This document shows positions 36,955 to 46,845 of a DNA stretch of 64,000 bases, piece by piece. Source of the DNA: Blasia pusilla (Eukaryota; Marchantiophyta; Marchantiopsida; Blasiales); assembly GCA_050084515.1 (NCBI GenBank), contig CM114273.1, positions 39,494,001-39,558,000 of the forward strand, written 5' to 3'. The notes beneath the pieces are model-generated. The model saw only the letters and a list, made by a program, of their open reading frames with translations. It ran no database searches and was not told where the DNA came from. The first letter of the stretch is position 1; each line of letters starts with the position of its first letter. A program made the position numbers and the translations under genes.

Positions 36955-37615
36955 CTAGAAATTCTATATAAAAACATAGCTCTTACGATTGGCATTCACA
37001 TTTCTAAAATGTGTTGAATTTTTCCAAAGAACTACAAATTCAACCAACAAAGCTTCTTAATCTATTATTTTCTCCTTTAAGGCAATCCTAAGAACAACAT
37101 CCAAATGTTTTGTCGTTACTCTATTCCAACTTTTAGTCTTACTCACATTCTACGCATAGAAAGCCCTCTCACTAATAGTAGTACTCACATATTGTACCAT
37201 AGCAATTTTAGCTAAAACAAGAAAGTTAGAGAACTATCATTGCAAGGATGGGCTCTAGGTTATCATTGCACACAAATACTTGAAGTTTTGATTTTTCCAC
37301 TGTGTGATGGCCATGAGCTTAAATGAGAGAAACTCTTGTTTCACAATTCCCTCACTCATTATAACAAGTTGCAAGCGACCTTTGAAGAGCAAGTCCCTCC
37401 CAAAATGTGCACTAAGGTCATCAATTTCCTTACAACCCCAAATGTCCAATCCTACTTGCCTTGAAGGCATATGTAGAGGATTCCTTATCCTCATTGCACT
37501 GATCAAATTTTTATCCTTGAAACTATCTTGTAAAGTTACCACAAACACTCTCAGCAAAATTCTTGAAAACATCAAGGTTACCTCTAGATCCTTTCTCATC
37601 CAATTCCTCAATGTT
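36955..37615 (-). pseudogene. hAT-family transposase relic (C-terminal part)
   Basis: On the minus strand the frame 37611-37255 contains AFxDK-like SFKDKNLISAMRIRNPLHMP and then GLDIWGCKEIDDLSAHFG. Further downstream, in broken frames, ISERAFYA is followed by NRVTTKHLDVVLRIAL (about 37200-37110) and FVVLWKNSTHFRNV (about 37040). The last two blocks match the C-terminal dimerisation region of hAT transposases: a Ser-Glu-Arg-x-Phe block, a leucine-rich helix and a basic Trp helix. Stops interrupt it and no terminal inverted repeats were found. It is a dead remnant. Confidence 0.7.
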
Positions 37616-37889
37616 TAATGTCATGGCCCCTAATCTCAAATTACAGACGTTTCAAATATCTACAAGGGGGACTAAAGTCAAATAAAATATTATAACCTTT
37701 TTCTTCAAAGAAAGTAGAAGCATTCAGATCAGGATTCTCCATCACAAAATTCATTGTTATAGAAGCTATTTCACAAGCCACAATACTACCAATGGTACTT
37801 ATTCTACAAACTTGTGTTGAAACACCTTACTCATGTTAGCAAGAAGAAACAAAATCTCTGCCAAAAATTATTGTTGATAGATCATTTGA

Positions 37890-38105
37890 AATTATCGCAA
37901 TTTGTTATACAGATTGACCCTCATCATCATGCTGGATGAACACGGCTCCAAGCCCCAACATGCTTCAATCTGTATGCAACTAGAAAGGACACCCCCCTGA
38001 TCGATCTCCTCAATATGGGCGTGGACGTCAATCTGTCCTTGAGCTGCTGGAATGCTCTTTCTTGCTCATCCTCGAGTGCCACTTGTGATCGACCTTGGTC
38101 AGCAA
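37890..38105 (-). pseudogene. Ty3/gypsy pol fragment (RT end and RNase H start)
   Basis: The minus strand reads DEQERAFQQLKDRLTSTPIL and, after a frame change, LHTD*SMLGLGAVFIQHDDEGQ. This is the junction of reverse transcriptase and RNase H in Ty3/gypsy elements, where the star is normally Trp. Only about 215 bp is left. It ends abruptly next to a short stretch leading into the LTR on the other strand. Confidence 0.65.
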
Positions 38106-38206
38106 GGTTGGCGGCTTCGCAATCAAATTGAAACCTTTGACGTATTGTTGATAGAAGACATCATCTCCAAAGGGGGAGATATCTCAGAAATATTATTGAG
38201 GGGGGC

Positions 38207-38676
38207 TGTTGGATTCTCAACATCCACTTCTCTGAGCACTATTAATCTGATCGGCCTCCTTGTATGAGGAGAAGCCTAGATTTATGGTTCCGACTTAGAC
38301 GTCAAAGGAGTCATAGTAATATGACGTAGGTAGTTTTAGGAGTAGCATTACTAGGATTATCTAACCCTATATTTGCATCAGGGTGTCGGGCACCTTCGGC
38401 ATACCAGGGTGTAGCCCTTGGTATGCCAAGACGACGCAGGGGTCCTGGGCAAAATTTTTCTATTAATAGAAACAAACAAAAATAGGTAAAAACCCTAGTT
38501 TCCCGAGTAGTGAAATAGTCCGGAGCCGCAGCGGTAGCGTATTCTTGTATATCGACTTATCTCCATGTTCATGTTCCATCGAAGCTCTTCTATGAGTGCA
38601 CGGACGGACTAGGCCACTTTGTATCTCTAAGTTTTGTAAAGATTTCAGTGCTTTCGTCACTTTCTGTTTTCTCACA
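38207..38676 (+). repeat. Orphan LTR of the copia family, with hairpin insertion
   Basis: This LTR is homologous over its whole length to the copia 3' LTR at 16233-16652 (TGTTGGATTCTCAACA to TTTTCTCACA). It is 470 bp because of an extra ~50 bp around 38385-38440 that contains an inverted repeat (GGCATACCAGGG at 38398 and CCCTTGGTATGCC at 38415). A purine tract (GAGGGGGG) precedes it, so it is probably a 3' LTR whose internal region has been lost. Confidence 0.8.
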
Positions 38677-38924
38677 AATATGTAAGGACTAATTCCAATG
38701 AGTTGCAAAAAGTAGTGACAGCGCGGATGACAAACGTGGACCTTACACAGACTTTGGACGATACCTTCCCTGACGAGGACTTGTTCTAGATAAGCGAGGA
38801 CCGACTGTGCAAGTCCCTATATGAAGATATTTTGCATTTTCTAATCACCTTGCGACTTCTTGCCCCTATGACGGCGGAAGAGCGGGCAACCTTTTGACAT
38901 AAAATAGGACCTTATGAGTTGTGT

Positions 38925-40093
38925 GAGGTGCGGTAAGAGGAGAGGAAGAGAGAAAGAGAGGAGAGAGGAGAGAGGAAGAGAGGAGAGAGGAGAGAGGAAA
39001 CTACCTTCAACCAAAATAGATACTTTTTTTTGAAGAGAGTTTCCTATGATTTGAAGAGAGTTTCCGTTGGGTTGAAGAGAGGAAACTTTTTGTGTGAATT
39101 TTTTTTGCACTTTTTTGCTCAGTTATTAAGCGATCCCACGCTTTTTTTTTTTTTTCTCTTCCATATTTTGGCAAGTTATTAACCCGTTGCAAATTCCCAC
39201 AAAATTTACAAAACTGAAAAATCAGTGGAATCATAAGTGTGGAACCAATCACTTTTTCCATCCAAGGTCTGGAAACAATCTATCATTTGCCCCGGGCTGA
39301 ATAGAGTTCAAGCTCAAAGTGAAGGTTCTTGAAAAATGAAAGTACTATCTAAAACCTCATTTTGCATCCTCAAAGTGGTTTGTTTAAAATACTTTGCACT
39401 TCTTTGAGGGACAAAATTGGTTGGTGGATTCCTACTCCTACCTCCGACTCTCTTAAAACTACCAGCAACACATAGTACATGTGCTTACAAGGGAAATACC
39501 TTTTTCCACTTGTCTCTCTTTGGACAAAGTCATCAGAGGTGCGGTAAGAGGAGAGGAAGAGAGGAAGAGAGGAGAGAGGAAACTACCTTCAACCGAAATA
39601 GATACTTTTTTTTGAAGAGAGTTTCCGTTGGGTTGAAGAGAGGAGACTTTTGTTTGAATTTTTGCACTTTTTGTTCATATATTAAGAGTCCCACAATTTT
39701 TTTTTTTTCCTCTTCCATATTTTGGCAACCCTCTGAGTCCGACGAGTTGCAAATTGCACAAAATTTAGAAAACTGAAAAATCAGTGGAATCATAAGTGTG
39801 GAACCAATCACTTTTTCCATCCAAGGTCTGGAAAAAATCTATCATTTGCCCCGGGCTGAATAGAGTTCAAGCTCAAAGTGAAGGTTCAGGAAAAATAAAA
39901 GTACAATCTAAAACCTCATTTTGCATCCTCAAAGTGGTTTGTTTAAAATATGCACTTCTTTGAGGGACAGAATTGGTTGGTGGATTCCTACTCCTACCTC
40001 CGACTCTCTTAAAACTACCAGCAACACATAGTACATGTGCTTACAAGGGAAATATCTTTTGCCACTTGTCTCTCTTTGGACAAAGTCATCACA
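38925..40093. repeat. Tandem duplication at the 3' end of gene 1, copy B
   Basis: Unit 1 (38925-39535) and unit 2 (39536-about 40093) are near-identical direct repeats. They start with GAGGTGCGGTAAGAGG and a purine-rich run and end in the coding sequence of the SWIM finger. Unit 2 is contiguous with gene 1 and unit 1 is the extra copy. They differ in the length of the AGAG run and at one palindrome locus: a 26 bp palindrome at 39725-39750 in unit 2, and a 20 bp degenerate form at about 39173-39192 in unit 1. Confidence 0.85.
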
Positions 40094-40778
40094 TGAACAT
40101 GTGGGAAAGCAACACATGTGCACCACATACATCCTTGTGACACTTGAATTTAGAGTGATGTTCCTTACCCAATACATCCTTCCTATTCCATTGCCACTCA
40201 AGACATCTTTCGTGGCAATGATCTCCATTTTTGCCTCCCGAGCTGATGCAATTCGCTTTGCTCTCTCCACCGTTGGCCTACACATTCTGTTTCTCTTCAC
40301 CCCATTTCTAGACTCAAACAGAAATAATGGATTGAGATCATCCACCTTCTCCGGGTACATGTTGACATCAATCTTGGGTTGAATACGAAATGCGAAGGTC
40401 TCTGTAATGCGAACATGCTCCGAACTTCCCCCGTCTACGAGTCTGAAACCGGCACTTGTAAGATTGTCCACTTCGTCTTGAGTGCAATTTGTACCTGCGG
40501 CGATGGGCTAAATCGTGGGGATATTCCCCAGAGCTCCAATGGCAGCCGGATAAGACTTCCGGAAAGCGCAAGATTCATTTGGGCAGAAGAAGTACTTCAA
40601 TTGATCCCCGGTCCTCGTGAAACGATCAAAGGTTTTGAGTCCCCAAAACCCAAGCAAAGTGGTCGCCCAATCCTTTATGCGAGTTCTTATTTAGGAAAGT
40701 GCTGCATGCTCTCCTAATGCCATCAGATCCTGCCCTGCAGGTGGGTCCACGTCTTGGGTTGCTCGAGATATATGCCAC

Positions 40779-40826
40779 CATTTTAGGTTGCAATCCACCT
40801 AAAATGGTGGATTGCAACCTAAAATG
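40779..40826. repeat. Perfect 21 bp hairpin within gene 1 copy B
   Basis: Arms at 40779-40799 and 40806-40826 are exact inverted copies (outer end CATTTTAGGTTG, inner end CAATCCACC) with a 6-base loop. Copy C2 at about 63675-63705 has only one arm, so the second arm arose in copy B as a local inverted duplication. Confidence 0.85.
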
Positions 40827-41424
40827 ATTCACTGATTTTGGAGAAGTAACTCCATCACGGATTTGGGACGGGTCCGGGGTCCCCGAATACCTGGGCGGCG
40901 TAATTTCCTCATCCAAATCAATCACCGGATTCGTTCCTTGATGGTGCCTCTTCACCTGCCTAAAGTCAAGATACTTATCTGGTCTCCACGAGTCTCGCTC
41001 GGAATGCTCTACCACCATCTGTATGGGACGTCTTGAAACCCGCCTACGAATATCCTCACCAATGTGTACGTCTTGCTCGAGTGGAGTTCCAGCTACGCAC
41101 CGGTTGAAGGCTTCCACATACATTTTTTCATCACGAGATCTCACGGCGCTCGACATAGAGCTCGTAGATCGACGGCCCCTTTCCTTTTGTTATGCCTTTT
41201 GTGAGGAAGATATGGGATGCTGCAGACTGTAGCATTGCGCTTGCCTGGTCTTGTTGGCATGCCTCCACAAGTGAAATTCGTTGGCATGCTTGTGACGACC
41301 TCCAAGAGGAATGAACACTTTCTGCTCCACTTGTGTTGGGGTAGAGGGCATTTTCATGAACGTTAAATCCCTGCAACGACGACAATGTTAGAAGGTAACG
41401 AAAATAACTCAGGAGTCAAAGAAA

Positions 41425-41700
41425 TAAGTGACCTGTCGGAACCAGACGGGTTGCAAGCCCGAGGCATCCCATGAACGACTCTGCAACCCTTCGGGTCCCG
41501 ACGTGTTGTAACCTTAAACCCACCTACTGCAATCCGTTGGAACCAGAGGGGTTGCAAGGCCGAGGCATCCCATGAACGACTCGTGACCCGTCGGGTCCCG
41601 ACGGTTGCACACTCGGTTGCACCAAAAATATGGATGCAACCCGTCGGTTTCCGTCGGTTTGCACACTCGGGCAACCCGTCGCATCGGACAGCTTGCTTGG
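41425..41700. repeat. Palindrome cluster in the gene 1 intron, copy B
   Basis: Five to six variants of the palindrome occur at about 41432, 41485, 41530, 41585, 41635 and 41675. Some have the GGGACCC centre (CGGGTCCCGACG-type) and some are reduced to one arm. Copies C1 (54400-54805) and C2 (62762-62985) have clusters at the same intron position. Confidence 0.7.
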
Positions 41701-44001
41701 TTTCTTTGGTTTGAAATCCCTATAGTTCCCACGCTTCTCACCGTGAGCTAAAACTTTACAAACAATTCTCAGCGTGAGCTTGACAAGACAAAATAGTGAA
41801 CTCCGCATGAAGTTTCCCCATTGTCTCATACGCATCCACCAACTCAACCAAGAGCACAACTCTTTGTACTTCCCCTCAATCGCATGCTTCCTCCACCACC
41901 CATGAAGTTCTTCTTGGCATTCCATGGCCTGCTTCAAGGTTTTGCTGTCCTTGCAGCGTTGGAATAGAGTGACATGCTCTGTCCTCTTATTCTCCTTGAT
42001 GCAAGATTTGGTGTACGGTCACAGATGCCAATGGAAAGCATCCGACCTTTCCCTCTCCGGTTGAACCTCTCCACCCCAAAACACTTCCCGGATAGCAATC
42101 CACCCAGGTTGTGCATTGTGTGCCATGAACCCATTGTCCGGAGGTGGCCTTTTGTTTTCCTTCACCACCTCCAATAAGAGTAACCAACACATCTTCAAAC
42201 TGCCAACGTCTTCTGCCTTTACTTCACAGACAAATATAGTTTTGAGTCCCTTCTCCACATGGTCATAAACGTGAGCACCCATCGTCAACCATCCATTCAA
42301 CACTCAGAGCAAATATCAAAGCTTAAGCTCGTAAAGATCTTCCCCTTCCCTCATTCGATCTATAAGATCGAGGCCACTCGACGGTTGGTGTCGTTGACAT
42401 TTTGAAGACATAGGCCCTGGATCCTCGCCTCCTTGGCCCATGAACGCCATCTCGAATGAATGGAAATCTGAGTTGGCCTTGATTGTGGCCATGGCATCCA
42501 TTTCGGCCGTCTTTCCATCCAGAACTCGTATTTGAGGCAGCAAATTCCGGAAGCATTCAGGATCAGCGAGAAATGCGAGATTTTCCCAGAGTTGTTTCTT
42601 CTGAACCGCCGTGATCTCGCCCTGTCCAGGGATTCCAAGAAATTGTTCACAAATTTGTGATGCCGTTGTGAGCTTGATCACTCCGGGCTTTGAACCCGGA
42701 GAGTTTCTATAGACCTCGGCTACTTTCTTCGCCATATCCTCCTTGATGTGTCTCTGAATTGCATCGGTCACAGGATGAGTGTGGGAGCCAACATGAACTG
42801 CCAGCCATGTGTACTCTGACGTGGAGCCCAAATCATGGACAATGAAAAATATGTATGCAGGACACGCTCCAACGTAGAAGGGCGATGCCTGACAATGAGG
42901 ACATCGATGGCCTCCCAGCGGTATGGTGGCATCGACCTCGTATGGAGTTTCTGCATTCTTGGGGGGGAATTGCGACGTATTGACTCGCCCGTTGCGCTCT
43001 AGATGCTGGACTTCTACACTCCAAGGCTCCCACGCATTGGCGGCGGGAGACAATCCAAGGACCATCTGGAATTGAAGCACTAGTCCGTTGAAGCCTGCAC
43101 CATCGATGACAATCAGACTTTCTGTCCATACCCTTCAGGCCCTCCATCTTTCTTTTGAGCAGGAGCAGCAAGTGGAGGCAACTCAAAAATGCAATTACCA
43201 TTGTACGTGGGCGGCTGCTTGTCGACAAGAATGTGCTTGAACATTTTCAAGGCCAGAGACAAAAGCAAACTATTGCCTGATACTCGCAAGAGGAACGAGT
43301 AGGCGGACAGAGGGCCCGGTTGGTGTCCGAAAGATCCACTGAGGTTGATAACATCCGGAATCTCTTCAAGAAGAACATTGATACAAGCGTGTAAAGTTGG
43401 AGTTGAAGCCGGATCTGCAGAGCTTGGAGTTGCAAACGTAGAGCTCGGAGCACTAGGAAATTCTAGACCGTCTACTTGGAAAACAGATGAATTCAAGGGC
43501 AGGCCGTAAACTTTGTATTGACCATTTGCTAGAGGTAGGAGATTCCATACTTTACGGTCTGAGGTCACAGGCTGGACCGTCTCACCTATTATGTCTTCCG
43601 TACCGTCCACCCTAACATCTTTGGATACAAAGATGGTTCCAATTTGGAGAAGAAATCGAACAGACAGAAAATTTTCATCCACTGCTATGAAAGACTCACG
43701 AGCTTGTGGTCGAATGATTTTTTGATTGAGGAAGGGCCACCAGATGACTGCCATAAGTGAGCTTAACATAATTATCCATTCCCATAAATTTCGTACGGGA
43801 GGAGGGTGAGAATGAGAATGAGAATGAGAATGAGAATTTTTAATTTATAGTGAATAGGAAAAAGATACTCATGATGATTTTTTTGACAAGATGAATTCGG
43901 TAGGTGACATTGTCTGACACAATGGATCCAATTCTGTTGCAACACATTCAATTCTGTTGCAATGTGTTACTAGATTTGGGAAGCAGAGACGTGGGCTCCG
44001 A

Positions 44002-44052
44002 CGGGTTCCAACAAAATGAAGTGCGCGGCACACTTCATTTTGTTGGAACCCG
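44002..44052. repeat. Perfect 22 bp hairpin near gene 1 promoter
   Basis: Arms at 44002-44023 and 44031-44052 are exact inverted copies (CGGGTTCCAAC outside, AAAATGAAGTG inside) with a 7-base loop. Copy C at about 60375 has a single arm only. Confidence 0.85.
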
Positions 44053-44089
44053 CCGGAGTCCTGGTAACTCAAAATTTCCACAAGCTAAC

Positions 44090-44640
44090 CGAAGTTGCAA
44101 CCCGTCGGCGGACGGGTTTGCACGCCAAACATGGTCGGCCGGCAACCCGTTGCTCTCCGGACAAGTTGCTCGGATACCGCTCCTTCTTGCCCGAAGATGC
44201 CGGAGGCGTGCAAACCGTCCGTTCCCGACAAGTTCCGCGGGTGCCGCACCTATTTGCACAAAGACGGCAAGGCGTGCAACCCGTCGCCCTCCAACGGGTT
44301 GCCAAGGGCCTCGCCTTGTGGTGCTTACATGAAGGAAGTGTGCAACCTGTCAGACTCCGACGAGTTGCCCGGGAAGCCCGCATTCTTAACCCTTGACGAG
44401 GGAAGCGTGCAACCCAACGGTCTCCGACGGATTTCCTGGGTATGTCCCGTTCTTGTCCGAACACGGCGGAGGCGCGCAACATGTCGGTCTCCGACGGGTT
44501 GCGCGGGTACCTCGCGTTCTTGTCCAAAGACGACGGAGGCGCTCAACCCGTCGGTCTCCGACGGGTTGCTCGCGCACATGGCGACGTACCCAGGACGGCG
44601 GAGGCGCGCAACCTGTCGGACTCCGACGGGTTGCCATTTT
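44090..44640. repeat. Palindrome array in the shared promoter, copy B
   Basis: Nine palindromes lie at about 44096, 44143, 44207, 44267, 44342, 44408, 44475, 44541 and 44609, mostly 61-68 bp apart. The spacer is GC-rich and itself recurs (TTCTTGTCCGAAGACGG then CGGAGGCG). Arms vary: some keep full pairing (44541), others have lost one side. The matching array in copy C is at 59765-60360. Confidence 0.8.
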
Positions 44641-46257
44641 TCACCTCCGGACTTCCGTAACCTCCGGCACATCGCCGTCAAAAGGACAACGGGACCCAAC
44701 GGTCAGCCCAACGGCTAGAAAAGTATAAATAGGGCAGAAATCGCTCATTTCCGGTTTCTCATTTCGCGATCTCCATTCCTCTCTCTCCCGCGCAGCAGCT
44801 GATTAGATACCAAGGGGCGTTTCACACGGCGAGTCATCGCGAGTCAATACGAGGGAACAAGAGCAAGACGGTTCGACCGAACGAGAGCGAGACGATTCGA
44901 CTGAACGATCGCGAGATGATTCGAGCTACCCATCAAGGCGACTCATCTCGACATCAGCAAGGCGACTGATCAAGCGATTCATCGTGGACATAGGTGGAGG
45001 CATTTCCGGAAAAAATGACGAGGAAAAAATCACAAGCCAACAAGTCTGGGAGCTTCACTCCGAAGTCCATTAGGACTCCTGCGTCAGCATCTCCAGGGCC
45101 TCGTTCGGTGAATGAAATTAGGCAGCAGGAAATCAAGGAGCGGGAAAGGGAAGCGGAGATGCACAACCAGGAGCTTCTTGCGAGACGTGTTCAAGAGGCG
45201 CTCAATAGACAGAACGCAGAGGCTGAGACGTCGCACGCCTTGAAGAAAAGGATCGCCGATGAAAAGAGAGAAAAGAAGCGTGTGGACGCGTCGGTGAGGA
45301 GAGCATAATTGGCTAAAGCGAGGAGGGAAAAAGCGATAGCCATTGACGATAGCCCTGCCCGTCCAACCGAAAGTGTTGAGATGCGGGAAATGTCCCCGAT
45401 GAAGTCCGGGGACACAATCAACATAGCGGAAACGCCAGAAGTTCAAATCACGGACGATGAGGTCATGAGGACCGCCAGCGTGGAGATGGTGGACATTGCC
45501 GAAGAAGCCGGAGAGCGGTTATTCTTGTCTCCAAGCCCGGCGGAAGACATTGACCTCTATCGGATCGACGAGTTCCCAGTCGATTTGCCAGCTTCTGTCT
45601 CAGACAAGTTGGCTGGTCAAGAAACCGACCCAATTTTTGAGCGGGTAAGAGAGGATCTGGGTTTTTTGAATTATGTGAATTGCAATTCATTGGGAATTCA
45701 GTGTAGCTTATTGATCTTGTCCCGGTTCTGACAGGTGGTAAAGAAGATGGCACTGATGGAGGGCCACAACGCCCCGAGGATTCTACTCTGCCGATTGCGG
45801 ACAATGGAATACGTCGGCAAAATTCAGTCCCACGAGGACATCGCAAAGCTTAAACAATCGGCGGCGACAGCATCCTACGTCGACAGCTTTCCTCCCTTCT
45901 ATGTTTAGCCTTACGACCAGCATGGAACCCAAGCCCTGGTTACGGAGGAGGACTTGGAAAAGCTCGACACATTCTGGAGGATGAGAGACCAGGATTTCAG
46001 AAGGCAAGTAGAGGGCACGGAATTCAGCTGGATGAGGAATCTATATTTCTTCATCTGGGATGGAAATCACAGGTTCATGGCGTGGACCAAGTTTGCAGAG
46101 GAGCGGCCCAACTCCTTGGAGGCACATTTTTGCGTGAAGGCAATGGTCCTTCATCCATACCCTCATCACATGGCGACGGTGGAGATGGCAATGCATGCCA
46201 TGAACACATGAGTATCTTCTTGCTGGGTCGGGACTGTTGTTGGGATGCTTTTGGCCA

Positions 46258-46845
46258 AACGCAACTCGTCGGACTCCGACGACTTGCTCGATTGGTGAAT
46301 GGGTTAGGTTTTTTTTGCGAAAGCAACTCGTCGGACTCCGACGAGTTGTTTGATTGACCACAGATTTAATAAGTTTTTGGCCCAAAGCAAACCGTCGGAG
46401 TCCGACGGGTTGCTCGACTCGCCGCCTTTTCAGGATGTTTTTTGAAGAAAGCAACTCGTCGGACTCAGACGAGTTGTTCGATTGACCGCAGGTTTAGTAT
46501 GTTTTTTGCCCAAAGCAACCCGTCGGTGTCCGACGGGTTGCTTGACTCGAAACTGTTTTTGATCGAAATCAACTCGTCGGAGTCCGACGGGTTGCATTCG
46601 GAAGTTGGTTTAGCAAATTCCGCGTCAAATTGCAAGTTTCCATTCAATTGCCCAACCTGTCGGAATCCGACGGGTTGTTATGTTCACGTTAGTCAATTGC
46701 ACAATCCGTCGGAGTCCGACGGGTTGAAACCAGGCATTAGCAAATCTGAATGCAATCCGTCGGACTCCGACGGATTGCATCATTTAGCTTGTTCCTAGAA
46801 TCCGACCTTGAGCTGTGACGACCCGTCGGACTCTGACGGGTTGCA
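46258..46845. repeat. Palindrome array in gene 2 intron 2, copy B
   Basis: Ten palindromes lie at about 46260, 46323, 46383, 46450, 46513, 46570, 46654, 46703, 46753 and 46817, mostly 57-66 bp apart. Spacers alternate between two forms (GATTGACCACAGATTTA... and GACTCGCCGCCTTTTC...), so a dimer of about 127 bp was amplified. Several units have compensated arm changes: CAACTCGTCGG with CCGACGAGTTG at 46325, and AATCCG with CGGATT at 46753. Confidence 0.85.

Larger units (their letters stand above)
39929..43785 (-). pseudogene. Gene 1 copy B: SWIM zinc-finger transposase, MULE-like (broken)
   Basis: Read on the minus strand, the start is ATG at 43785. Exon 1 covers 43785 to about 41800, the intron ends at 41371, and exon 2 is 41370-39929. 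Domains: an unrecognised N-terminal third, a zinc-finger region (GGHRCPHC, then GSHTHPV), the transposase core (GFMAxNAQPGW, then RSDAFHW), a Trp-rich helical part, and a SWIM finger (CSCDDF, then FPCKHMYYVLL, about 40110-40030). SWIM fingers and such Cys/His fingers are typical of MULE transposases, which cut DNA at terminal repeats. Lesions in this copy: a one-base insertion near codon 20, frame changes, His replacing the Asp in DNAQPGW (about 42122), loss of the intron donor, and an internal deletion next to a foldback. Copies C1 and C2 retain the Asp. Confidence 0.75.
43786..45014. promoter_or_regulatory. Divergent promoter shared by gene 1 and gene 2, copy B
   Basis: The two start codons face away from each other. 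A TATA-like TATAAATT for gene 1 is on the minus strand at 43849-43842, 57 bp from its ATG, followed by a (GAGAAT)n hexamer run. A TATA box TATAAATA for gene 2 is on the plus strand at 44724-44731, about 285 bp from its ATG. Between the boxes lie the 44002-44052 hairpin and nine palindromes (44090-44640). Copy C (59463-60630) has the same layout, but its gene 2 box has changed to TGTAAATA. Confidence 0.55.

Noticed and set aside
46258-46845. Regularly spaced repeats resembling a CRISPR array
   Set aside because: The repeats are palindromic and vary between units, the spacers are themselves repeated in two alternating forms, they lie in an intron of a eukaryotic element, and no Cas-like gene is present.
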